Assembly: GCA_025331125.1 (NCBI GenBank)
Contig: JAOALB010000044.1
Coordinates: 62,001-126,000, forward strand
Source of the DNA: Mycogone perniciosa
Taxonomy: Eukaryota > Ascomycota > Sordariomycetes > Hypocreales > Hypocreaceae
Direction of reading: 5' to 3'
DNA: 64,000 bases
Under the pieces are notes generated by a model. That model did not search any database. It was not told where the DNA came from and saw only the letters and a program-made list of their open reading frames with translations. Below are positions 33,878 to 44,750 of the stretch, piece by piece. The number at the start of each line of letters is the position of its first letter. The first letter of the stretch is position 1. Both the position numbers and the translations under genes were made by a program.

Positions 33878-34727
33878 CGCTGTACGGAGTACCACGGGAC
33901 ACTTCCAGAAGCGCACAATGACTGTTTAATTACCCAAAACTCCGAATATCCCCTGAAACCCGGTGCCAATACTTCGTACAATGGCGTTTAGAAAGAAAAG
34001 GAGAGAAATAATAATAACAATAATAGGACCGCAATGCCTAAAGCTCCAACTGACGGTCAAACGGCAATGCCCACGCAATTAGACGCTCATGAAGCGCGTT
34101 TTGGGTTTCGGTGTCATGTGAGATGTGTGTACTTCGTAGGCGCCTATCACCAATCCTGCAATCTGACGTACACTCAGATAGCAGCAAGAGCGACTAAATC
34201 ACCAGACGATGATTTTTCAGAAGAATATTATTAGTTAAAACAAACACTAGGCTCCTCCACATATATTTATTCTCCTCTATTCCACGTCTTATAACTCATG
34301 ATAGCGATTTTCAGTGACTTTTGCCGCTGCAGTCGGCTGTTGCTCGGTTAATTGCAATCCATAGCAAGTACCAAGGCTCTGCTAAGCCAACCGCGACCTC
34401 TGAGACTTGGCCTCATTGCTTCCATCTCCGTCTAGAGCTTCATCCATCGCAACAAACAGCCGATCAACGCCCCTCGAATTGGTCTCGATCTCGAGACGAA
34501 CGCTGCTACTGTCGCTGCGCTGCGCATATCCTATAGCCGACTGTCACGGGGCGCGCCACATGTGATCCCCCCCTCAGCCGTATCTGCACTCTACACTCCT
34601 CTCCCAAATAAGGCTGCCCCACGGAAACGAATCGAGCCTCGACAGACGCCCGAAAGCTGAACGAAGCGAAGCGCCTCTATCGGCCGCAATCCTTATTCCG
34701 ACCTGCCTCTCACCATACACCGATACA
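33878..34727. other. Divergent promoter region DTD / NOT3
   Basis: Contains TACGGAGTA at 33883, a TACTTCGTA-like word near 33969, AATAATAA runs near 34008-34024, and a GC-rich segment before the NOT3 start. No gene. Confidence 0.5.
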
Positions 34728-36846
34728 ATGGCGGCAAGAAAACTGCAGCAAGAAGTCGACAAGTGCTTCAAAAAGGTGGCAGAAGGCGTCGCCGAGTTTG
34801 AGGCCATCTACGAGAAGATTGAGCAATCAAATAACCCGGCCCAGAAGGAGAAGCTGGAAGACAACCTAAAGCGCGAGATCAAGAAGCTGCAAAGACTGCG
34901 CGACCAGATCAAAACATGGGCCGCAAGTAATGACATCAAGGACAAGGCTCCGCTGCTAGAGCACCGCAAGCTGATTGAGACTGTTGGTGGACCCCTCGGT
35001 GGCTGGTTGTGGTGCTTTCCCCGTCGCATGCTGACGCACTTTTGTTTTGTTTCTAGCAAATGGAGAAATTCAAAGCTGTGGAGAAGGCCATGAAGACGAA
35101 AGCGTATTCTAAGGAGGGCTTATCAGCAGCTGCGAAATTAGATCCCAAGGAGCAGGCCAAGGTAGAAGCCTGCGAGTTCCTGAGCAACATGGTCGACGAG
35201 CTTGAGCAGCAAATCGAGACCATGGAAGCCGAAGGAGAATCGATACAAGCCACCATGAAGAAGGGCAAGAACAAGATAGTTCAGGAGAATCGCATGGCTG
35301 AGCTCGACCGGATAATCGAGCGACATAAGTGGCACCAAGGGAAACTGGAGCTGATTCAAAGGTCGTTGGAGAACGGAGGCGTCGACACTGAGCAGGTCAA
35401 TCAGTTGGAAGATCACATACGGTATTACGTATCTGACGGCATGAACGAGGACTACGTGGACGACGATGAGATGTACAATGAGCTTGACCTGGAGGAGGAC
35501 GAGGGTGTATTCGGCATGGCCCAAGACAACGAGAAGAACTCGTCTCTTGACACTCAGTCCATACAGGATGACACGCATGATCTGGATCTACCTAAACCAA
35601 GGAAGGTCGTCAAGGATACGGATTCAGCCAGTGGACGGCGAACAGGACAGGCCAAATCACCATTACCGGCGCTAGCAACATTGCACACGCCATTATCCAC
35701 AATCGGCAACGGGAGCACAGGTGGCCCTGCTATGAAGCCTGCATCTGTTCCAACAAGACCAGCTGGAGAGGGACTCAAGTATGCATCTGCTGCTGCCGCC
35801 GCTGCTGCCAGTGACAAGAACAATGTCGGCATTGCTCCCTTACCGCCGCCACCCGGCGCCTCAAGCGTCGGCATCTCACCGTTGCCACCAGTGCAATCAA
35901 GGACGAGTGCAACAAACTCACCCGCGATTTCGTTTGTACAACCCGCGCAGCCGTCGTTATCGTTGTCGTTATCATCACAGGCCCCCGAACCCAAGCAGCC
36001 CCTTGCTGTCCCCGCAGCCAACGACCACCCAGAACCATCAAGTACGAAAATATCCAAGAGGACCAAGACGGCAGGGAAGCAACCGGCAGTCCCGGAAGCG
36101 CCGTCAGAGTCCTCAAGTGGTAAGTTTTGGTATCTCGTCACACTGACTAAACAGTGTTGGTTTTCACTCTACCCTTTAGCACAACTGACAGTAATGGTGA
36201 AGTATCTCAAACCAATGGCCCTACCAATGGTATCAAGCCGATTGCAGAAGAACCAGAGGAGGAGTCTATCTATCACCTCCCGGCTTCTTTGCAGGATCTC
36301 GTCGAGTCATATGAGACATCACGGAAACGGCCGTACCAACCATTGGCGCAGTCAACGGTAAACCTGATGAAGGCCAGCCAATTGAGCTATCCAAGTGCTT
36401 TCGATGCAGACATTCCTCGGACTTACCGACCGGACATGCCCATGCCACAAACCGGATCCGGATTCCCGACCCAGCCCCTGCCCATCTTTGAGGACCCCCG
36501 GTTGTACTCCCGGATAGATCCGGATACCTTATTCTACGTCTTCTATTATAAACAAGGCACGGCACAGCAGTACCTGGCGGCTAAGGCATTGAAAGACCAG
36601 AGTTGGCGATTTCACAAGCAGTACCAGACGTGGTTCCAACGGCATGAGGAGCCCAAGAACATCACCGAGGAATTTGAGCAAGGCACATACCGGTTCTTCG
36701 ATTACGAGAGCACATGGTAAGTTTGCCCTCTCTCCTGTACCCCTGGTATTCCCAACATGCAAGATCGAGTCTAACAGAGTTGCAGGATGAATCGAAGAAA
36801 AGCCGATTTCAAGTTCGCCTACAAGTTCCTCGAGGATGACATTTAG
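34728..36846 (+). CDS. not3: CCR4-NOT complex subunit Not3/Not5
   Basis: Exons 34728..34982, 35057..36119, then about 36203..36716, and 36786..36846, giving about 630 aa. The N-terminal coiled NOT3 domain spans about 1-235 (RKLQQEVDKCFKKVAEGVAEF, then YYVSDGMNEDYVDDDEMYNEL). A long Ser/Pro/Ala linker follows, then a C-terminal NOT box (HLPASLQDL..., LFYVFYYKQGTAQQYLAAKAL, WRFHKQYQTWFQRHEEPK, FDYESTW, FKFAYKFLED). It scaffolds the deadenylase complex that shortens mRNA poly(A) tails. The third exon start is uncertain: with the strong GTAAGT donor at 36120, only AGs at 36154 (35-nt intron) or 36202 (83 nt) restore frame, while the best-looking acceptor (36179) does not. First and last introns are clear. 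Confidence 0.92.
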
Positions 36847-37689
36847 GATTTTCTGTGTTGACTATGATTGGGAACACGCGGGGCTAAGTCGGGACATGTG
36901 GGCTTTGCTTTTTTTCCGTGGTTCAATTGACGACGACTTGTTTTTATGGTGTTCAAAGAGTATGTATGTGTGTAGCCGCAATGGCGTGTGCTACAACGTT
37001 GGGTTTTTTTCCTATTTTCTTTTTTCCTATTCCTCTTTTCAACACGGGATAAGTAGTGTCAGAGTAATCCATACATCCGGGCCCTTTGAGAAAGGGAGGC
37101 AAACGCCGCTTGTTTAACCTACTCATCTTTCGCTATCATCATGTATCGTGGGAGATTTACATGTCTGTTCTTTCTACTCCGTTGGCACTTTGGAGTTTTG
37201 CTTGTGCAGGTTGTGCCAGTTTACGAGTTGAGCCCTTGAGGGTCTTATGATGATGACTAGAGATGTGTGTACTTTGACCCCATGAGTTCCAAGAATGGAT
37301 CAATAAGGGGTGCCTCAGGTGGATTGTGTGCATTGAGGGGCGGTGTGTATTCGATATCAAGTTGTGAATAGGTAACTCCTGAGATATAGTAGGAGAGCCA
37401 GCATAGATGTGGTGTTACGAGTTCAGACGAAGAAATGTTCAGCTCCTCCCACCTTTTATTGGCTTTATCTCATCGAAAGCTGAGTCTTGGGGGAGATTTA
37501 AACCCTTCAATTTCTTGAAGTTGAATTTGGAACTTTTACTTCTTCCCACTTCATCACATTCATCACTTTAGGTGTTTCCACTCCCATTTCCACTTCAACA
37601 TCTAGTTTCATCAAGACGCACTGTCGATCGATATCTGAGGTTTGCTCTTGGTCAGAACTCCATGCTTGTCTAGTCACACTTGCTGATCC
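36847..37689. other. Intergenic between NOT3 and the coiled-coil gene
   Basis: T-rich 3' UTR-like sequence to about 37150, then CT-rich leader sequence (37540-37620). No gene. Confidence 0.5.
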
Positions 37690-38310
37690 ATGCTAACAAT
37701 CAGTCCTGAAACAAGCAAGACCTTCATCACGGAGATGGATTGGTACAAGAACGAGGACGAGGACGAGAGCGTCGACTCTTGGAACCCAACGCCGCCAGCA
37801 TCAGGTTTCTGGGGTGCCGCAGAGCCAAAGACTCAGCACGCTGATGTGATCGAGTCGTTCGAGAAGTTGTTCATCAAGAACAAGAACAACACCGGCCCAG
37901 TCAAGGCAACCAACCAGCAAAAGGCCGACTCCGATGTCGTTCAAGATCTCAAGCGCCTGCAGGCAAATCACGATCAACTGAAGCAGTCGCATAAGGAATT
38001 GAAGGACGGGTTTCAACGCCAACTCGATATGTGCCAGGAGCATGAAGACTTCATGTCAGAGACGGAGAAGAAGCTGAAGCAACAGAACAAGGACCTCCAG
38101 GTGCTGCTGGATATGGTGAAGAGTCAGACCATGAGAGCGGAGGAGATGGACAGGAAGCTGAGGCAACATCAGGGGTACATGCAGCGTGTCATGCACTGGA
38201 TCACGATGGCTCAAGTGCATGGCCAAGTGCCAATTCCTCCGAACCTCGTGCAGCGAGACTTTGTGGACGAGGCTTGCGAGGATCCTTGGTGGCCGTATGT
38301 CTTTTACTGA
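37690..38310 (+). CDS. Small coiled-coil protein, function unknown
   Basis: A single exon of 206 aa from the ATG at 37690; an internal ATG at 37735 (before DWYKNEDEDE) would give 191 aa. The N-terminus is acidic with a WNPTPPASGFWG patch. Residues about 75-170 are continuous heptad-like Lys/Glu/Gln/Leu sequence (DLKRLQANHDQLKQ, LDMCQEHEDFMSETEKKL, LLDMVKSQTMRAEEMDRKL), which should form a coiled coil. The C-terminus has conserved-looking PIPPNLVQRDFVDEA and DPWWP. I do not recognise the family. The CT-rich leader and clean frame favour a real gene. Confidence 0.65.
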   Translation: MLTISPETSKTFITEMDWYKNEDEDESVDSWNPTPPASGFWGAAEPKTQHADVIESFEKLFIKNKNNTGPVKATNQQKADSDVVQDLKRLQANHDQLKQSHKELKDGFQRQLDMCQEHEDFMSETEKKLKQQNKDLQVLLDMVKSQTMRAEEMDRKLRQHQGYMQRVMHWITMAQVHGQVPIPPNLVQRDFVDEACEDPWWPYVFY

Positions 38311-41300
38311 ACACCAATACGTGATTTCAGCCTGGGTGTTTCTTTATGGCTTTAGATAGTATGTGCACTCTGCACTCTGCACTCTGCGGTCCTAAGGACT
38401 AAGGACTAAGGGATAGGTCCAAAATGGAAAACGGCTATTGATTTTCGGGCACCTTGTTTGATAAAATGTGAGGCAATCCGCTTGAGGCAATATTGACACT
38501 GAGGACGAAGCACGTACTCGTACTCTACATATGTACCTAGCAGTACTGCTAATGTAAGGTACTAATACTAGTAGTAGTAAGATAGGTGTGGTGTAGTATT
38601 GCAGCGTCCCATTTGGTGAGGCGAAAATTTCAGGGTAGGCGAGGTAGTGAAGAGGGTGCAGCTGCCGAGTTATTTTGGGATCTACTGCTGACATCCCCCA
38701 ATGTTCACCAATGTCGCAATCGTTTATTTCTCTCTGCTTCATCAACTAACTAGATACCTAGTAGTACTATGCAGCTGGCCTAACGTGATCGGTCATCTTC
38801 GATAATTACCGCAGCTGCAGGCTGACAAGCTGATGACCCAGCAGCGCGTGCTGCACGCGAGTACTACTGTGGCAAACAACAGACAGCAGACAGCAGGAAG
38901 CGTGAAGCGTGAAGCACCATCGTCATATTAACATCCATCACCAAGAGAGATACTTCTCCCACAGGTGATCATGTGCTCGCGGCACAATGACCGACCGACC
39001 GATCCGAAGCACCGAGAAATTAGGCAGCAACACGATCGTCTTCCCTCATCCTTGCCATCAATCTTCACCCGCAAAATGATGTGCATTGCGTGCTGTCTCG
39101 GCTGCTACCCCATAATACCATGGTTGGTCGAGGTCAGGCTTGACGTCTTGGCGTCGTCAGGGCAGCATTTGCGCCCTAGGCGTTTCGACAGGCTTATCGG
39201 GCCACCGAAGCCCTGTTCGTTCGTCCTGCAGCGTGCATGGAAGAGGCTGAGACACACTGAACGATCGACTCACTCAGACTGGTCGTGGTGTGGAATTCGC
39301 TCAATCATTAATAGTACCTACATTGGATACATGCATGGAATCTTCGTTGTCTCAAAAGTGGCGTTCTCGTGGCTATGTACGATCCTATCCTTCTTCTACC
39401 ACCAACCTTTTGCGGCCTCACCTTATTATTACATACTACGGAGGAAGCCAACCATGAAAGGACCAGACTGGCAAGACAACCAACTCCCCTCTGGCACTTG
39501 AATATGAGGCATCACCTGATGCATTGTACCCAATTGATGGGTCTTGAGAGGCACTCCGTCGCTTCGCATTGCCAATCCCATCCTACATTACTCTTCTACC
39601 ACTAGCACGAAGTTTTAGAAGCCCCAGGGGGCCAAACTCAGGCTATCTCCTAATATTAATCTCCTAATTATAGGGACAGCCTGGCGGTTATGGGTTGACG
39701 AGTGCCAGAGCCCCGATACCCCCGAGACGAGACCACAGTTAGCATGATCCTTCTTCTCGGGCTCACTCGAGGTTGGGCCGAACTAGTAGTGGTTCTCACT
39801 TCGACTCCGTACTCGTAGAGCTTATCGACGTCACCCAAATTCCAATCGTCCAAGACTCCGTACGGTCGCTGCAAATCTTCGATTTAGGGAGATCGGCATC
39901 AGCCGTGTCTGCTCCGCCTCCGCAATCACCCATCTACCTACGAGTACTCCGTACACAATTCTAATTCAAAGCCTTATTTCGCCCAGCGACAAAAAATCTG
40001 GGCGTATTCCATACAGTTTAGTTTGGCAGGGCAGACACAGAAATGTGACACGGGCAGACTTGACGTCAATGCCACCAAATCCGTTTGCTCTGAACGAGAT
40101 GATTGTCCATAGAAGACGACGCGTGCCTAGCCTATACTCCGTACGAGAACGGAGTATACTACTACTTAATCACCGACCGTAATATCAATATCATTACGAG
40201 TACGGAGTACGGAGTACAGGAGACAGACATCATACTCGTACACGTACACGTGCTTTCCCTTCAAACAGAAACACTAATAATAAGCAATACAACTTGGGGT
40301 GAGGCTCTCTGCTAGCCTCATACTACGAGCACAGGCCTTGTCCCTGTCAGTTGACACAGCAGGTGGATCACGCTTCTTTTGTTTCTTTTTGTTACTCCGT
40401 CCAGAGTGCTACTACTCCGGGGTCGGTGTCAGGCCTGGGCTGTCACTGGCACATCATTTGCAAAGTGCCTAGCCTCGTTGTAGGTGGCTGACACTTCACC
40501 TCGGGTGCATCATTGTCTCATGCATTCATTATCTCTGGCTTCATTCATGTCTCTGTTCTTGGCATAATCTTTGTGGCTGAATTGGTGATCACCCTGGGTG
40601 TGGCTGCGGCTGTTTATAGCCATTACCCATACTATTACCAACCACTAGTTTGAAGCACTACTCCTACTACTCCTACTCCTACACCTACTCCTACACCTAC
40701 TCTTACGTACGAGTAGCCTGGGCTTTCCAAACGGTTTGGACCACTCGCCACTCGAGGATTAACTACCTAAAGGCCGATGTTGGACAGGGTTATCCAGCGG
40801 CCAGACCCATTGTGAAAGGCCCAACGGACAGGGATATGGAGGGCATTGCCATCACCTCTTGACCAAGCCCACACCACCCTTACGAGACTGGCCTGGACTG
40901 GCTGCATGTCGCACATTCTCCAGTCTCCCCATCCATCCCCGCCAATCTACGAGTATGTACATGATAGTACCCCTCCCTCCTACTCGTCGAACGAGTAGCT
41001 CCTGGCAGCTCCTCGAGCCGGTCGACCTGGCTTGGATGCTTCAGACGGAATTCTGTTTCCGGGACTCGTTTTTGCATTTCCGCCCTGCCGGATCCTTCCG
41101 CCATTCTACGCTAAAGTCTTCTGGAAGCCTGGCTAGTCCTCTGTATTCGACCGAAGCAAAGGTGCGCTTTACTGGAACTGACCTCCCCTGTACTCCGTGC
41201 TCCGTACTCCGTACTATACTACATGTACATGTTGAGCCCAGCGGTTCTCGTACTAATAAACTATATTACATATGACATCTCTCGCCTCACTCGAGCTCGG

Positions 41301-41691
41301 CGCCTTACATTGCGCCCCTCTTGTCTTGTTCACTCTATCCTATCTGCTGTGCTTCATTCTTGTTACACACGCCTCTGATACACACATATATACTATACAT
41401 TGCCCCCAGCCTGAACCTCACTGCCCGTTCTCTTCTCCACACTCCTTCAGGCAGATTGGAACCCGTTTGAGCCACGGATACGTGGGCTGCTACAATTGGA
41501 TCTGCTTCGTGTCCCATTGCCAGCTACAACGGGCAGGCCTGTCCTGCCATTCCCCCAGACTTGTTTCTTCTGCCATATAGATACCCAACCCTCACCATAG
41601 GCTTGCCCCGAGGGTGCCTACATCGCCACCAACTGTCTCCTGGTAAAACCACGCATACTTGCAAGCAAGTAAGCACACTGCAACTGCCATC
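38311..41691. other. 3.4-kb gene-free stretch upstream of the second zinc-finger gene
   Basis: Contains GCACTCT x3 and TAAGGAC repeats (38363-38411), a cluster of TACGGAGTA/TACTCCGTA words (about 39858, 39947, 40137, 40201, 40208 and 41203-41216), and CTACTCCTAC repeats (40650-40705). An ATG-initiated 102-codon frame with a hydrophobic N-terminus (41272-41580) lies just upstream of the zinc-finger gene; see findings. Confidence 0.5.
38363..38411. repeat. GCACTCT and AAGGACT short tandem repeats
   Basis: Three GCACTCT units followed by three TAAGGACT-type units, about 50 bp downstream of the coiled-coil gene's stop codon. Confidence 0.85.
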
Positions 41692-42553
41692 ATGGACAAT
41701 GACATGAGCTTCAACGCCTACTCCCCGATGTACGAGTACAACGAGTACAACGATTCACGACTATGCAATGAATCGTTCATGTATGGCACATATGGTGACG
41801 GAGTGTCCCCCGAGCCTCAGTCATACTACCAGTCCGAACCTCTTAGTCGATATGGCAGCTCAGAAGGAAGCACTTATACCTCATCCGCCCCTACGTCGCC
41901 GATGCCCATAAACAACTCATTCTACTCCCTTCAGGCGTCGCCTCCCCGGAGCTCGCCGTATCTCCAGTACCACGAGATGGCTGCCACACCACCAACCTCC
42001 TACTACGGCAGTCCGGACTTGGGTGCTGGGCAAGAATTTACTTCGTCTATGAGGGCGATTTCCGAGGAGTCACAGGCCGGCTCGTAAGTGTTGACCTCAT
42101 TGAAGCTCACCTTGGCGACATGAACTCGACTCACATGAGTATAGGACTTCCCTCGGTGGGCGTGACTATCCAGTATGCTGTCTTCATCCTGGCTGTGATG
42201 CCAAACCCTTCAAGCGTCGGGCCGACCTTGACCGCCACTACAAACACAAGCATGCGCCGGAATCGCTGAAGGAATCGTATTATTGCGATTACCCTCGCTG
42301 CGGACGACGCAGGGACCCGTTTCATCGCCGAGACCACTTCCGGGACCATCTGAGGGACTTTCACAAGGAAGACATCGAGAAACGCGGAGTCGCCGCCAAA
42401 GAGGACTGGTTCGAGGGCCGCAACGCAGCACACACGTGGTGGCGATGTACCAAATGCCTCAAGAGAATCTACATCAGCCGATACGGCTACGAATGCCCAA
42501 CCTGCAAGACGTCCTGCCAAGCCAGGAGAAAGGAGATCCGCCGTCGAGAATGA
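41692..42553 (+). CDS. C2H2-type zinc-finger protein (putative regulator)
   Basis: Two exons, 41692..42083 and 42145..42553 (GTAAGT..TAG intron), encoding 266 aa. The N-terminal half is Tyr/Ser/Pro-rich and acidic (YSPMYEYNEYND), like an activation domain. The spliced C-terminal half has two C2H2 fingers (CLHPGC...HYKHKH and CDYPRC...HLRDFH). A four-cysteine unit follows (WWRCTKC...YECPTC) and then a basic tail (QARRKEIRRRE). The layout is common in uncharacterised filamentous-fungal regulators; DNA binding is inferred from the fingers. The upstream region is long (over 3 kb), which suits a regulated gene. Confidence 0.86.
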
Positions 42554-44750
42554 GGCCTAGTGGGCCAAATCGCTATCAATGGCGTTATGGGATGACAGGG
42601 GCGGCAGCATTCCGATCCAGGGAAAAAAAAAATATCCACGCAGACTACATGACTCCTTCTTCTCGCACCAACATTCACCTACTATCCATCTCCAAGTGGG
42701 CTCTCTTCTTCTCCACCCATGATGATTAATGTACGAGTACTGTCTCGAATACTACTAGCCATAGAATACCGCTGGAATACCTAGCTACGAATCACTGAAC
42801 GGCCAGAATACCCGCAAGCAATGATTTCATTGTTTTTTATGTATATAGCTCTTGCCCACAAAACCGGGGGTTCCCAGGGGAGCAAGGGGAGCCAGGGCAG
42901 CGTTGAGCCCGCAACTCCAGCACAAAAAATTACGCAAAATTATGTCTCTCATCTTCCTTCTCATCAATCTGACGTTCACCCCTTGTGGACTGTGGACTCT
43001 CTGCTCTTCACCCCACATATTTTTTTTTCTTTTCTTCGACAAGTACCACTCTGTACTCGTACATACATGCCTCGCTGTCAAATCTAGAACGCACTATTCA
43101 ACTCAGTTTCTTACGGCTCCTTCGACTTAGTCCCCATTGTTACCCATGATTACCCACCCGTCCCACCTGTCTGGAGTCCAGTCGGCGTCTGCATGATAAC
43201 ACAACGGGCCAGACTATACCGCTCCCAGCGAGCTGTGGCTAGCGTCCAGCTGTGTTTATGGCTAGCTGATCCCTTAGCAGGTCGACACGGCAGGTTGTTT
43301 CACCAATATGTACCTATCTTCGTTTCTCTATCCCATGATAGTACGCAGTGGGGTTTGCAGAAAAGTGTGTGTGGGGAGCCAGCTTGCATAGAATCCTTCT
43401 AGAAGGCTTCCAAAGCGGAGAATCAAAGCAGACGAGGCAGTGCTGCGCGCGCTGTGATTGACTGGAGATCCAGCCTGATAGGCTTGGGTGATTAGGCTGG
43501 CTTTAGCAGGGCGCTTGTGGCTTGTTAAGGCGCCGTTTTTTCTCATGTTATGTTGTTTCGAGCATTATAATCAATCCGCTGGCGTCGTTTTTAGTAAGAT
43601 ACGAAAAGAGAGGGCGTGTGTTGGTTGCGTCTATATCTGTACGGAGGGCGCATTCTGCTGACAACCTGGGGGCACGCACCAACACTATGTAATCTTTCGG
43701 GATTAAGACGCCTATGTATGTATGATTATGGATGTTATTACGGAGCGAATGGTCTATTTTACATGATGCTGATGAACTGTGGAGCGCGCGGAGGAATCGC
43801 GAGCGATCCAAGGGCATGGGGAGTCAATCATGACTCGCAATAGTAGTGCTCCGTAATACTATAATATTGCTCGCTATTATTGCCTTTCACTGTGCCGTCG
43901 TATATGGAGGAATATATCCTAATAGTAATGAGAGATACGAAGTCGGTAAATAGAGATAGTGGTAACAGATACTCCGTAGATATGTCTGGATGGAGACTTC
44001 GGGCACTACCGAACCAAACAGGAAAAAAAGAAGCAAGCCACTATCAGCACAAAAAGGCAGATTGGTGTAAAATTATTCAGTGCACTATTCCGGTACTACT
44101 ATGTTGTAGTATTGCCGCCATACGAGTAGAGCGAGGACCATGTCTATGCTAGCATTACTCGTATGTACAATTCCGTCGTATAGAATACGGAGTCCCGGAA
44201 TAATTCGTCTGGGCCATCTTATCACTTGGCTGGGTTTAGACGTGTGATCCTTTGATCCTGGCTTCTTCGTTCTCTCCATTCCCTTAGTACTAACTCCTAG
44301 CTTAGGACTTTGCTTAAACGGTGTACGGGGTACCATGTCCGGCTTTTGCCATGGCAGGCCCCTTGCTTAATTGGCATTAATCGCGCATTTTGCAACCACT
44401 ACTATGGATGAGATGACAGGTTGACGAATGATAGATCGACAGCCGCGGAAAAAACGGGGATTACTCATCGGTCGTAGGATTTCCCCTTGTCCCTTTCATC
44501 TTGACTTTTCATTTGGCAAGTACTCGTAAGGTGAGGATCCCTGGTTGCTTGTTTGCTTGTGTGACCAATGGTGAGAAGGAACTCATACGAGTCGAATGGG
44601 GACCTGCAACATACTATCACATATCATCAGATTGGTATATCCACCGGATGCAGGCACAGCGGGTATGTCGAGATCGGCAACACACTGCTCCGTATGTAGG
44701 TAGTAGTACTACTAGTAGTATGTACATCCTCGTAACTCACTCGTCGCTTA
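42554..44750. other. 2.2-kb gene-free stretch
   Basis: 3' UTR of the zinc-finger gene, then AT-rich DNA with scattered partial TACGGAG words (about 43738, 43852, 43970 and 44187) and a GTAGTACTACTAGTAG patch near 44700. No convincing gene on either strand. Confidence 0.5.

Noticed and set aside
35554..36141. 195-codon minus-strand frame inside NOT3
   Set aside because: Antisense shadow of the low-complexity NOT3 linker.
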